Source: Chitinophagaceae bacterium (GTDB lineage: Bacteria > Bacteroidota > Bacteroidia > Chitinophagales > Chitinophagaceae). Taken from it: 64,000 nt of DNA. Under the pieces are notes generated by a model that did not search any database, was not told the origin of the DNA, and worked only from the letters and a program-made list of their open reading frames with translations. Below, in pieces: positions 1 through 8,408 of this stretch. Position 1 is the first letter of the stretch; every line of letters starts with the position of its first letter. A program made the translations under genes and the position numbers. Where the stretch lies: the NCBI GenBank assembly GCA_019638595.1, contig JAHBTJ010000009.1:124001-188000 (forward strand), in the 5' to 3' direction.

Positions 1-267
1 GGCAGAAGGCTTCCGCAATACGGGGTGGATTTTGCTATGAGGAAAGATTTTCTTAAAAATAACAGGGGCACCCTCACCCTGGGTATTAATGATGTGTTTA
101 ATACGCAGCGCTGGGGAACCATATACGATACCGAAGCTTTTTACCAGGATTCATATCGTCGCTGGAACGTAAGGAATTTCCGTCTTACGTTTAGCTATAA
201 ATTCGGGAAGGCAGATTTCTCTATCCTGAATAAATTAAGAGGAAATCATGGTGATGAAGACTCTTAA
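1..267 (+). CDS. C-terminal end of an outer-membrane beta-barrel (TonB receptor-like) protein, partial
   Basis: The frame is open from the first base and stops with TAA at 265-267, so only the last 88 codons are in the window. The residues alternate polar and hydrophobic as in outer-membrane strands. A GINDVFNT motif is followed by a final strand FRLTFSYKFGK and a short charged tail, which is how OMP_b-brl barrels of Bacteroidota (relatives of TonB-dependent receptors) usually end. The 794-residue protein near the right end of the window ends in a similar way (FSLRYHFGG). The plug domain and substrate cannot be judged from this fragment. Confidence 0.75.
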   Translation, partial: GRRLPQYGVDFAMRKDFLKNNRGTLTLGINDVFNTQRWGTIYDTEAFYQDSYRRWNVRNFRLTFSYKFGKADFSILNKLRGNHGDEDS

Positions 268-342
268 AAGAGAGATTTGCTAGCGACAGCCTGTATTATA
301 TTTTGTTTTGATCCCGGCAGGGCAACCTGCCGGGGCGAAAGC

Positions 343-1683
343 TTACACCACTCCCTGGGCCAGCATTGAGTCGGCAATTTTTACAAAGCCACCGATATTA
401 GCGCCTTTTTCGTAGTTGACGTATCCGTCTTTTTCCCTTCCGTATTTCAGGCATATCCTGTGGATGTCCTTCATGATATTTTTTAGCTTGTTATCAACTT
501 CATCTCTTGTCCATGTATAACGTTGGGAGTTTTGCGACATTTCAAGTCCGGATACAGCCACGCCGCCGGCATTTGCCGCTTTGCCGGGAGCATATGCAAT
601 TTGCGATTTATGAAAAACGGCAACCGCTTCGGGTGTACAGGGCATGTTAGCGCCTTCGGCAACACATATACAGCCATTTTTTACCAGCAACATGGCATCG
701 CTGCCGTCCAGCTCATTTTGCGTGGCATTGGGCAACGCTATATCGCATTTTATTTTCCAGGGGCGTTCGCCGGGAAAAAAGCTGCAATTGTATTTCTTAG
801 CATATTCTTTTATTCGTCCTCTTTCCGTATCCTTCAGGTATTTAATGTATTCCAGCTTATTGGTATCAATGCCTTCGGGGTCATATACAAAACCTTCGGA
901 ATCAGACATTGTTAATACAATAGCGCCTCTTTCAATACATTTTTCCGCGGCGTATTGCGCCACATTTCCCGAACCGGAAATAACCACTTTCTTGCCTACC
1001 ATCGAATCTCCTTTTACCTTCAGTATCTCTTCTACAAAATATACAAGACCATAGCCGGTTGCTTCGGGGCGAATAAGGCTTCCGCCCCATTCATAGCCTT
1101 TACCGGTCAGCACACCGCTAAATTCGCCTTTAATGCGTTTGTATTGCCCGAACAGGTAACCGATCTCTCTTTTGCCTACTCCAATATCTCCGGCAGGTAT
1201 ATCTATATCAGCGCCAACATGGCGGTACAACTCCGTCATAAAGCTTTGGCAAAACTTCATTACTTCATTGTCCGACTTTCCTTTAGGATCAAAGTCGGAG
1301 CCTCCTTTACCGCCGCCCATCGGCAAACCGGTAAGGCTGTTTTTAAAAACCTGCTCAAAAGCAAGGAATTTAAGCACACTCAAGGTAACGGAAGGGTGGA
1401 ACCGGAGCCCGCCTTTATAGGGGCCAATGCTGCTGTTCATCTGAACGCGGAACCCCCTGTTTACCTCTATCTCGCCTTTGTCGTTAAGCCAGGGTACCCT
1501 GAAAATGATCACTCTTTCCGGCTCAACGATGCGCTCTAAAATCCTGGAATTTTTGTATTGGGGAACCTCCTGTATATAAGGAATAATTGATTCCGCTACC
1601 TCTGATACGGCTTGCAGAAATTCGTGCTCTCCATTATTTCTGTGCTTGACTTTTTCAAGAAACTGACTGATTATTTCTTTCAT
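343..1683 (-). CDS. gdhA: Glutamate dehydrogenase, hexameric type, probably NADP-specific
   Basis: The enzyme interconverts 2-oxoglutarate plus ammonium and glutamate in the cytoplasm. The glutamate-binding and catalytic segment LPMGGGKGGSDFDPKG lies near residues 120-135, and PAGDIGVGKREIGYLFG follows. A Rossmann segment VVISGSGNVAQYAAEK and the AEGANMPCTPEA stretch fit the 445-450 residue bacterial GDH class. I chose the ATG at 1683 (446 aa). The frame stays open to 1728, but those 15 extra residues lie outside the family's usual start. The gene stands alone, with long gaps on both sides. NADP preference is inferred from the family, not from a cofactor residue I could verify. Confidence 0.93.
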   Translation of the reverse strand: MKEIISQFLEKVKHRNNGEHEFLQAVSEVAESIIPYIQEVPQYKNSRILERIVEPERVIIFRVPWLNDKGEIEVNRGFRVQMNSSIGPYKGGLRFHPSVTLSVLKFLAFEQVFKNSLTGLPMGGGKGGSDFDPKGKSDNEVMKFCQSFMTELYRHVGADIDIPAGDIGVGKREIGYLFGQYKRIKGEFSGVLTGKGYEWGGSLIRPEATGYGLVYFVEEILKVKGDSMVGKKVVISGSGNVAQYAAEKCIERGAIVLTMSDSEGFVYDPEGIDTNKLEYIKYLKDTERGRIKEYAKKYNCSFFPGERPWKIKCDIALPNATQNELDGSDAMLLVKNGCICVAEGANMPCTPEAVAVFHKSQIAYAPGKAANAGGVAVSGLEMSQNSQRYTWTRDEVDNKLKNIMKDIHRICLKYGREKDGYVNYEKGANIGGFVKIADSMLAQGVV

Positions 1684-2099
1684 GTTACAAGGGGCAACCA
1701 ATTTGAATTTAATTGCAGGATAATTCAATCTTCTGCAATGATTATTAAAAAAATTTAAAAAGTATTGCGAATATATTTAAATTATTGCAACATAATATGA
1801 AAACATGATTGAAAAGCTTACATTTTTCGAAACTGCCTGCGGTTGCGCACTCTTAAAACTGCCTGCAATCGTTTGTGCCGGGGCGGTTTGTATTGTATAC
1901 CGTGACCGTTCGAGCGTGTTTGTATTTTACAACCAGGGCTAAAAAACCTTCTTTTATTGCTTAACCAAATGATATTGTTTTTTGAGTATACAACATTTTA
2001 AAAGCGAAATCCCTGCCCCGACAGGCTGCCTATTGAGCTGTATGAAGCCTGATTAAAGTGTGCCGGTAAAACATGCAATATACCCGGCTCCTGTATTGT
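1684..2099. other. Intergenic region between gdhA and fabF
   Basis: This 416-base stretch lies upstream of gdhA and downstream of fabF, both on the minus strand. The part next to gdhA (about 1735-1800) is very AT-rich, as expected for its promoter. No convincing ORF, RNA gene or strong hairpin was seen. Confidence 0.5.
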
Positions 2100-3344
2100 T
2101 TAAGCCTTTTTGAATACAGATGTTGCGGTATGTCCTCCAAAGCCAAACGTATTATTTACCACGTATTCCAATGGTCGCTCCACGTATTTTCCTGTTATGA
2201 TCTCGATGCCTTCCGGTATCTTTTCATCCAGTATTTCTGTATTGATGGTTGCAGGAATAATGTTATGCTTTAGCGACAGGATGCTTATAATGCTTTCTAC
2301 CGCTCCGGCTGCTCCCAGCAAATGACCGGTCATAGATTTGGTTGCACTAACGGTAACGGGTATCGGGCCAAACACTTTTTTAATGCCCTGCAGCTCACTC
2401 ATGTCGCCCAGTCCTGTAGAAGTAGCATGTGCGTTCACATATCCTACTTTTTCAGTTCCCACCTGCGCTTCCTTCAATGCTTTGGATACTCCTAACGCCG
2501 CTCCGCTGCCATCCGGCGGGGTACCGGTTAAATGGTAAGCATCGGCAGCCATTCCACCGCCAACAAGTTCGGCATGTATAACGGCGCCCCGTTTTACCGC
2601 GTATTCCCATTCTTCCAGTATTAAAGCGCCGGCGCCTTCGCCAATTACAAAGCCGTCGCGGTTTTTATCAAAGGGGCGGGATGCTTTTTGCGGATCGTCG
2701 TTATGCTTGGATAATGCCTGTGCCGCTCCAAATCCGCCCACAGAAGAAGCTGTAATGGCTGCTTCTGACCCGCCGGCTACCATAATAACAGCCTTACCCA
2801 GCCTGATCGTGTCGAAGGCGCTGATGATGGCTGTATTGGATGATGCGCACGCTGATACGGTACAATAATTGGGGCCCCGCAGCTTGTGGCGTATAGAAAT
2901 AACTCCCGCAGCGATATCAACGATCATTTTAGGAATAAAATAGGGGTTAAAGCGGGGAGTACCGTCCCCGGCATGAAATTCTCTTAATTGTTCCTCAAAT
3001 GTGCCGATACCTCCGTTGCCCGAAGCCCATATAACACCTGTTTCAGCCAACAGGCTTTCATCCATTGTTGTAAAATCAAGCCCCGAGTCTTTTATAGCCT
3101 GATCGCTCGCAGCGATAGCGTACTGTGTAAACAGGTCGTATTTTTTAAGTTCTTTTTTGTCAATATACGCTTCGGGATTGAAATCTTTTACTTCGCAGGC
3201 GAACCGGGTTTTGAATTTGGAAGCGTCAAATTTAGTGATGGGTCCTGCGCCGCTTTTGCCATTGAGTATATTTTCCCAAAACCCGGTTACTGTATTGCCT
3301 AACGGGCTTATTACTCCCATCCCGGTAATAGCTACTCTTTTCAT
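2100..3344 (-). CDS. fabF: Beta-ketoacyl-ACP synthase II
   Basis: This is a condensing enzyme of fatty-acid elongation that joins malonyl-ACP to an acyl chain on its active-site cysteine. At 414 residues it has the normal FabF length. The nucleophile lies in TVSACASSNTA (Cys about 166). The two histidines lie in NAHATSTGLGD and ATKSMTGHLLGAAGAVE, giving the C-H-H triad of the KAS I/II family. The start MKRVAITGMGVISPLG is canonical. No acpP or other fab gene is adjacent, so this is a stand-alone copy. Bacteroidota often carry several FabF paralogues, and this one could serve a specialised lipid pathway. Confidence 0.92.
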   Translation of the reverse strand: MKRVAITGMGVISPLGNTVTGFWENILNGKSGAGPITKFDASKFKTRFACEVKDFNPEAYIDKKELKKYDLFTQYAIAASDQAIKDSGLDFTTMDESLLAETGVIWASGNGGIGTFEEQLREFHAGDGTPRFNPYFIPKMIVDIAAGVISIRHKLRGPNYCTVSACASSNTAIISAFDTIRLGKAVIMVAGGSEAAITASSVGGFGAAQALSKHNDDPQKASRPFDKNRDGFVIGEGAGALILEEWEYAVKRGAVIHAELVGGGMAADAYHLTGTPPDGSGAALGVSKALKEAQVGTEKVGYVNAHATSTGLGDMSELQGIKKVFGPIPVTVSATKSMTGHLLGAAGAVESIISILSLKHNIIPATINTEILDEKIPEGIEIITGKYVERPLEYVVNNTFGFGGHTATSVFKKA

Positions 3345-3438
3345 GTGTTCATTTGTTCGTGAGCTGCAATAATATCTTTAAAAAAGCTATCTGCCAATAT
3401 TTACGCTATAAGCATCTTTAATAATTTTTTACAAAAAC

Positions 3439-3480
3439 AGCCGTTGGCAAGTTTGCATATTTGCAAACTTGCCAACGGCT
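3439..3480 (-). terminator. Strong intrinsic terminator after the BtuB-like gene
   Basis: A perfect 19-bp inverted repeat (arms 3439-3457 and 3462-3480) encloses a 4-nt loop. Reading the minus strand, the hairpin comes 32 nt after the stop codon of the receptor gene and is followed by a T-rich run (3421-3438 on the opposite strand). That orientation makes it the receptor's terminator. It also shields fabF from read-through. Confidence 0.85.
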
Positions 3481-3512
3481 GTACCGGCTTTTGCAGAAAG
3501 GGGGAGTATGTT

Positions 3513-5399
3513 TTACAGGGAAAGGCGCACCCCCCCGGTGAAGTTAAACCGCATGGCGCTATAACCATACACTTCATTGAATTTGGTATTGCCAATGTTT
3601 TTTGCGTCTGCAAATAGTTTAACACGGTTTCCCGCGAAAGCATATTCCGCATAAGCGTTCCATACAGTATACGCGGCAAGCGTAACGGTTTTTTGCGAAT
3701 AGCTGCTCATGTCGTAATACAGATCGCTTCTTTTTGAGTAGTTGCTAAGCTGGGTGCTGACATACAGGCCGGGAGTAAGCTGGTAACCTATATTAGCCCC
3801 AAAGCTGTGTTTAGGGCGGCGTATCAAATTTGAATAGGTAGAATCTTTGCCGTTATTCTGCGTGGTAACTTCCCCATCTGTATAAGCGTAAAATAGTTTA
3901 AGGGTTAGCGCTTTGCTGATGTAGAAAGTGGGTTCTATTTCAAGTCCGTGATCTTTTTGTTTGTCAAGATTGGCCATTTGAAATCCCGGGCCGTAAATAA
4001 TGATGTCCTTAATTTCCCTTGCAAAGTAAACAGCCCGTATATCCAGGAACCTGCTGATACCGGCCTGAACGCCTCCTTCAACAGTTGAGGATTCTTCCGG
4101 CTTAAGATCTGGATTAGCGCCGTACATTCCATAAAGAGAAGAAAGAGAAGGCGCCTTGAAGGCTGTTGCATAATTGGCAAATATTTTTATTGATTGGCTG
4201 ATGGTATACGAAGGGTTGACGCTGTAGGTAAAATTCTCTCCGTATTTTGAATGTTTATTATAACGTCCTCCCAGCTCCAGGTTAAATCCCCCTATATCGC
4301 GCAGGAAAAAGGAAAGATACGGACTTGTAAGTTCTGCCGTTGGATTTGCGGGCGTTGCGGTTGCATCATTCATTTTTTGTTTGTTATAATGGATGCCCCC
4401 CAGTAATTGAACGTGGTTGCCTATAGCATAATTGGCATAGAGCTCTGCTGTTTTTTTTGTGCCCGCATAAAGATAGGTACCGTATTCGTCTGCAAAGCTC
4501 CTGTTGATCTCATCATAATCGTAAAAAGCAGTTACGGTGCCGCCTGAAAAACTATATTGTGCCTGCGAGCCGGTAGTAAGAAGCTGGGCATTGTATTTCC
4601 CGATGCCATCGGTAAACGATCCGCCGTCATAACCTCCTTTAAAATAAGAATACCTGAAATAAGGCTTGATATGCAGCCCCCGTGCAATGCGTACATCAAA
4701 ATCGGCATTCAGCGCGTTTTGTGTAAAACCGTCTTTATCAAAGCCCTTTGCAGCGGTGGTATCTTCCGCTTCGGAAAAGCCGTTTGTTTCAGCGTGTGTA
4801 AACCCCACATTATACGATGCGCCTTCCGCGGAACCGCTTATACCGGCATTTGCTTTTAAGGCACTAAAGCTGCCGAAAGACAAGCCTCCGTACAACCGGG
4901 CGGGTTTATCCGATCCTTTTTTGGTGATGATGTTGATGACGCCTGCAACAGCATCGGCTCCGTATATGGTAGATTGAGCCCCTTTTAAAATTTCTATTCT
5001 TTCTATTTGCTCTATGGGGAATAACCTGATATCAAACGCTCCGCCTGCTCCCGAAGGATCGCTTACCGGTATACCATTTACCAGGATGACGGTATAATCG
5101 GATTTAGCGCCCCGCAAAAAAATACTTTTATCCTTGCCCGGATTACTATAAGCGCTGTTGATAACGAGTCCCGCCTGCTCGTTCAGCACCTGTGCCAGGT
5201 CTTTGCCGGCGCTGTGTTCCAGATCTTTTTTATTGATGATATTGATCACCTTTCCGGTTTCGCTTACTTTTTTAGGAAACCTGGTGGCGGTTATAACTAT
5301 TTCGTTCAGCGATGTTGACCGGGCGGTATCTTCCTGCGCCATAGCTGCATTGCCACATAATAAGATCAGGGCGGCCCATGCAAAGTTTCTACTGTTCAT
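3513..5399 (-). CDS. btuB: TonB-dependent outer-membrane receptor, BtuB-like (cobalamin or corrinoid uptake)
   Basis: A 628-residue receptor with a signal peptide ending near AAMAQ. An early segment LNEIVITATRFPKKVSE acts as TonB-box and plug start. The plug contains FLRGAKSDYTVILVNGIP and IERIEILKGAQSTIYGADA, and the rest is a 22-strand-type barrel ending MRFNFTGGVRLSL. The size and plug fit BtuB-type receptors, which move vitamin B12 across the outer membrane with TonB energy. The main evidence for the substrate is the cobalamin riboswitch directly upstream on the same strand. The gene forms a single transcription unit ended by a strong hairpin. No BtuCDF or cobalamin-salvage gene is adjacent. 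Confidence 0.88.
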   Translation of the reverse strand: MNSRNFAWAALILLCGNAAMAQEDTARSTSLNEIVITATRFPKKVSETGKVINIINKKDLEHSAGKDLAQVLNEQAGLVINSAYSNPGKDKSIFLRGAKSDYTVILVNGIPVSDPSGAGGAFDIRLFPIEQIERIEILKGAQSTIYGADAVAGVINIITKKGSDKPARLYGGLSFGSFSALKANAGISGSAEGASYNVGFTHAETNGFSEAEDTTAAKGFDKDGFTQNALNADFDVRIARGLHIKPYFRYSYFKGGYDGGSFTDGIGKYNAQLLTTGSQAQYSFSGGTVTAFYDYDEINRSFADEYGTYLYAGTKKTAELYANYAIGNHVQLLGGIHYNKQKMNDATATPANPTAELTSPYLSFFLRDIGGFNLELGGRYNKHSKYGENFTYSVNPSYTISQSIKIFANYATAFKAPSLSSLYGMYGANPDLKPEESSTVEGGVQAGISRFLDIRAVYFAREIKDIIIYGPGFQMANLDKQKDHGLEIEPTFYISKALTLKLFYAYTDGEVTTQNNGKDSTYSNLIRRPKHSFGANIGYQLTPGLYVSTQLSNYSKRSDLYYDMSSYSQKTVTLAAYTVWNAYAEYAFAGNRVKLFADAKNIGNTKFNEVYGYSAMRFNFTGGVRLSL

Positions 5400-5527
5400 T
5401 CTTTTTTCCCGAAGGATGTTTAATGTGAAAAATAGGCCTGAAGTGATAGGGAAATAAAGACGCCTGATGCATAGGCATTTTCATCTCCGGCTTTTCACCC
5501 GAAAGCCTTTTGATAAACAATTGTATG

Positions 5528-5735
5528 ATGGCAGGTCTTCTGGCTTGGTAATAGCTGAACACCTTCCCATCCCGCCTTCCGCGAGACAGTGGTATGAAGA
5601 TCCAGCAGAGTGAAGCAGATCAATGATTATGGAATATCATTGATCATTGTGCATTCACTACCTTACAGCTACGGGGATAGCGCCGGATTTACACCGGACT
5701 TCCCTTTTAATGACGCCTGGGCGTCAACCATATAC
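5528..5735 (-). promoter_or_regulatory. Cobalamin (AdoCbl-type) riboswitch controlling the BtuB-like receptor
   Basis: Read on the minus strand, the region shows the conserved blocks of the cobalamin riboswitch in order: AAGGGAAGTCCGGTGTAAA-type and CCCCGTAGCTGTAA-type segments (about 5700-5655), then the CCACTG segment (about 5592), GGGAAGG (about 5560), and AGCCAGAAGACCTGCC close to 5530-5545. It sits about 130 nt before the receptor start. Between them are a GGCTTT/AAAGCC hairpin and a GCCT/AGGC hairpin with a T-rich tail, which could form the expression platform. The exact 5' boundary is estimated. Confidence 0.93.
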
Positions 5736-5876
5736 ATTGCAAAGATGCTGGTAGAATATGGAAAAAACAAAATGGAAATTTTAAAGGCAAACGAAGTATG
5801 AACAAACCTCAAATTTCAAATCCACCTTGCAACCTGTACCTTGCGGCTATAAATCCCGCTAACTATAAACCGCTAA

Positions 5877-6428
5877 CTACAAACTCCCAATCCCAAACAA
5901 TTCCTCCACTGCCACCCTGGCTTTTTCAAACCTTTCCTGGTAGTTGCCACTTATATCTGTCCATGGAGTATGCTGGTTGATCATAATGTCTTTATATATG
6001 TTGTATAGTTTCTGCCGCGAAATAAGATCAGGATATTCCCTCAGTTCGTCTTTAACCCAGGGCAGGTCAGTATTACAAAGCAAATAATGATCGTATTGTC
6101 TTGAAACCACCTGGTCCAGTATCCAGGTGTGGCATTTATCAAAAACAAATTCGCACCATACTTTCATCACATACATGTCGGTATCAATAAAAAGGATCTC
6201 TTTTTTCCCGGCAATGGCTGTGGCTATAGCTTTTTCTTCCAGCTCAGCCTGCCCTTTGGCAATAGTGAGTAAATCTTCAAATGTATAATTTGTGCCATGC
6301 TGTAAAAGATAAGCCCTCGCGTACTCGCGGCACCAATAAGTTTTAAAATAGCCGGCAAGCTGTTCGCACAAGGTGCTTTTGCCGGTAGACTCGGGGCCAA
6401 TAACCACTATTTTTTTTAGCACGGTCAT
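5877..6428 (-). CDS. NadR-like P-loop kinase (AAA_28 family)
   Basis: A 183-residue protein with a Walker A motif GPESTGKST near residues 12-20. It has the NadR/Ttd14-type sequence: CREYARAYL after the P-loop, a FIDTDMYVMKVW Walker B-like strand, and LYNIYKDIM towards the end. Proteins of this class include the nicotinamide-riboside kinase domain of NadR, and many Bacteroidota have this stand-alone form. A role in nicotinamide riboside phosphorylation is inferred from family only. No pnuC or nicotinate gene is adjacent. The gene is transcribed towards the cobalamin riboswitch but lies outside its control. The stop codon is embedded in an AAAC-rich intergenic repeat. Confidence 0.75.
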   Translation of the reverse strand: MTVLKKIVVIGPESTGKSTLCEQLAGYFKTYWCREYARAYLLQHGTNYTFEDLLTIAKGQAELEEKAIATAIAGKKEILFIDTDMYVMKVWCEFVFDKCHTWILDQVVSRQYDHYLLCNTDLPWVKDELREYPDLISRQKLYNIYKDIMINQHTPWTDISGNYQERFEKARVAVEELFGIGSL

Positions 6429-6531
6429 ATTTGAGCCAAGATAAATAATTCCATTTGAATTAAGCGGAGCGCTGCCGGAGTAACGCGGATCGTACTAAAT
6501 AAATATCTTTACCGCTCTTAAAATTGTCTAC

Positions 6532-7659
6532 ATGAAAATTGCTGTCCTGGGTGCAGGAATGATTGGAAGAGCGATCGCTGCTGACCTTGCTGCTTCATTT
6601 GAAGTTACGTCTGTTGATAAAAGTCAACGATCCTTAGAGATACTTTCGTCGGGTAATGATAAGATTGCTACTAAAGTGTACGACCTCGCACATACTGCCG
6701 GTTATACTGAACTATTGGCTGGTTTTGATATGGTAGTGACCGCGGTTCCGGGTTTTATGGGGTATGAAACCATTAAACATGTGATAGCGGCGGGTAAAAA
6801 CCTGGTGGATATTTCTTTTTCACCTGAAGATATGCTGCAACTGGACGATTTGGCAAAAGAGAAAAACGTTACGGCTATTGTTGATTGCGGGGTAGCGCCG
6901 GGCATGAGCAACCTTGTGCTGGGCAGGTACAATGAAGAAATGGCGGTACATAATTTTGAATGTTATGTTGGGGGATTGCCCAAACAACGAACAAAACCGT
7001 TTGAGTATAAAGCACCTTTTTCGCCTGTAGACGTGATTGAAGAATATACCCGCCCGGCCAGGCTAAAGGAAAATGGACGGATAGTAACCAAACCTGCCCT
7101 TACCGAAATTGAGCTGATGGAGTTTGATGAAATTGGCACACTCGAATCATTCAATACGGATGGGCTCAGGTCGGTATTACATACCATGAGCCATATTCCG
7201 AATATGAAAGAAAAAACACTTCGTTACCCCGGGCATTGTGAGCTTATTATAGCTTTACAGCGGAGTGGTTTTTTTAGCAGCGAACCTGTTATGGTTAACA
7301 ACGTGCCTGTTTCTCCTGTTGAATTTTCCTCTGCTGTTCTTTTTAAAGAGTGGAAATTGCACCCGGGCGAAGAAGAATTTACCGTAATGAAAATAATAGT
7401 GCAGGGAGAAAAGAACGGTGTTCCGAAAAATGTGGAATACACCCTGCTCGACCGGTATGATGTGCATACACAAACCAGCTCCATGGCAAGGGCTACCGGC
7501 TATACCTGTGCCGCCGCGGTGCAGCTCGTTGCCAAAAACTTGTTTTCTCAAAAAGGTGTATTCCCGCCTGAAAAAATTGGTAACGATAAAGTTTGCTTTG
7601 ATCATATACTGGCCTACCTGGCAGCAAGAAATGTAAACTGGATAAAGAAAGAGTATTGA
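6532..7659 (+). CDS. Saccharopine dehydrogenase-family oxidoreductase, lysine 6-dehydrogenase-like
   Basis: A 375-residue protein that opens with the dinucleotide-binding motif VLGAGMIGRAIAADL. The central CGVAPGMSNLVLG segment, YVGGLP, the YPGHCELI segment and the C-terminal FPPEKIG all fit the saccharopine dehydrogenase / lysine 6-dehydrogenase family of about 370-390 residues. Lysine 6-dehydrogenase oxidatively deaminates the epsilon amino group of lysine with NAD. I remember clear resemblance to the Geobacillus enzyme across the C-terminal half, but substrate identity is inference. The neighbours do not suggest a lysine pathway. A preceding 104-base gap from the divergent kinase gene holds the promoter. 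Confidence 0.8.
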   Translation: MKIAVLGAGMIGRAIAADLAASFEVTSVDKSQRSLEILSSGNDKIATKVYDLAHTAGYTELLAGFDMVVTAVPGFMGYETIKHVIAAGKNLVDISFSPEDMLQLDDLAKEKNVTAIVDCGVAPGMSNLVLGRYNEEMAVHNFECYVGGLPKQRTKPFEYKAPFSPVDVIEEYTRPARLKENGRIVTKPALTEIELMEFDEIGTLESFNTDGLRSVLHTMSHIPNMKEKTLRYPGHCELIIALQRSGFFSSEPVMVNNVPVSPVEFSSAVLFKEWKLHPGEEEFTVMKIIVQGEKNGVPKNVEYTLLDRYDVHTQTSSMARATGYTCAAAVQLVAKNLFSQKGVFPPEKIGNDKVCFDHILAYLAARNVNWIKKEY

Positions 7660-7701
7660 TAGAGCGATCAGCATAAACCACAAACCCGGAATCTCCAGTC
7701 A

Positions 7702-8397
7702 TCAATCGGGCGTATTAAACCGAAAGCCCACTCCATGAATGGTTTCAAGATTAATGCCGGGATCTGCTTTAAAATGTTTGCGCAACTTGGTAATAAAAAC
7801 ATCCATGCTTCTTCCCAAAAAATAATCGTCCTTCCCCCACACGTTCAATAAAACCTCTTCTCTTTTTAAAATATGGTTACGATGCTCGCAAAGGAACTTC
7901 AGCAGTTCCGCTTCTTTTTGTGTGAGGCTGGTTGTTTCATCGCCATTGTATATTTTAAGGTCGGTATACGAAAAGCGGAGCTTGCCTATGGCATATTCCT
8001 GCACACTTTCCGAATAAAGCTTTTTAGTACGCCTTAAAAAAACTTCCATGCGCTTCACCAGCTCCTTCATGCTGAAAGGCTTCGTAATATAGTCATCGCC
8101 ACCGGACACGAACCCCTTCAGCTTGTCTTCTTCCAGCGACCTGGCAGTTATGAACAAGATGGGTATGACATCGCTTTTCTGCCTGATTTTTTTAGCAACG
8201 GCAAACCCGTCTTTATTCGGCATCATTACATCCAGCAATACAATATCAAATTCCTCTTTCTGCAGGCTATGCAACGCCTGCTCCCCGTCCGGGCATAATA
8301 TAACCTGGTACCCTTCCTGTTCAAGATTGTCTTTGATGACGTATCCCAGCGAGAGGTCATCTTCTGCCAATAATACTTTTGCTTTGGTCGGTTGCAT
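7702..8397 (-). CDS. OmpR-family response regulator
   Basis: A 231-residue two-domain regulator. The receiver domain (about 1-125) has the acidic pair EDD, the phosphoacceptor Asp in DIVLLDVMMPNKDG, the conserved Thr in LFITARS, and Lys in YITKPFSM. A winged-helix DNA-binding domain follows (about 135-230, with LTQKEAELLKFLC, SMDVFITKLRKHF and TIHGVGFRF). The gene starts 11 bp after the stop of the sensor kinase on the same strand, so the two form an operon. The arrangement resembles the RprXY-type pairs of Bacteroidota, but the signal is unknown. Confidence 0.92.
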   Translation of the reverse strand: MQPTKAKVLLAEDDLSLGYVIKDNLEQEGYQVILCPDGEQALHSLQKEEFDIVLLDVMMPNKDGFAVAKKIRQKSDVIPILFITARSLEEDKLKGFVSGGDDYITKPFSMKELVKRMEVFLRRTKKLYSESVQEYAIGKLRFSYTDLKIYNGDETTSLTQKEAELLKFLCEHRNHILKREEVLLNVWGKDDYFLGRSMDVFITKLRKHFKADPGINLETIHGVGFRFNTPD

Positions 8398-8408
8398 AAT
8401 AACATGTT

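Noticed and set aside
3401-3679. A minus-strand frame running from the terminator into the receptor gene
   Set aside because: It is out of frame with the receptor and includes the terminator hairpin.
5610-5801. A 63-codon plus-strand frame opposite the riboswitch
   Set aside because: It is the complement of conserved riboswitch sequence and has no protein character.
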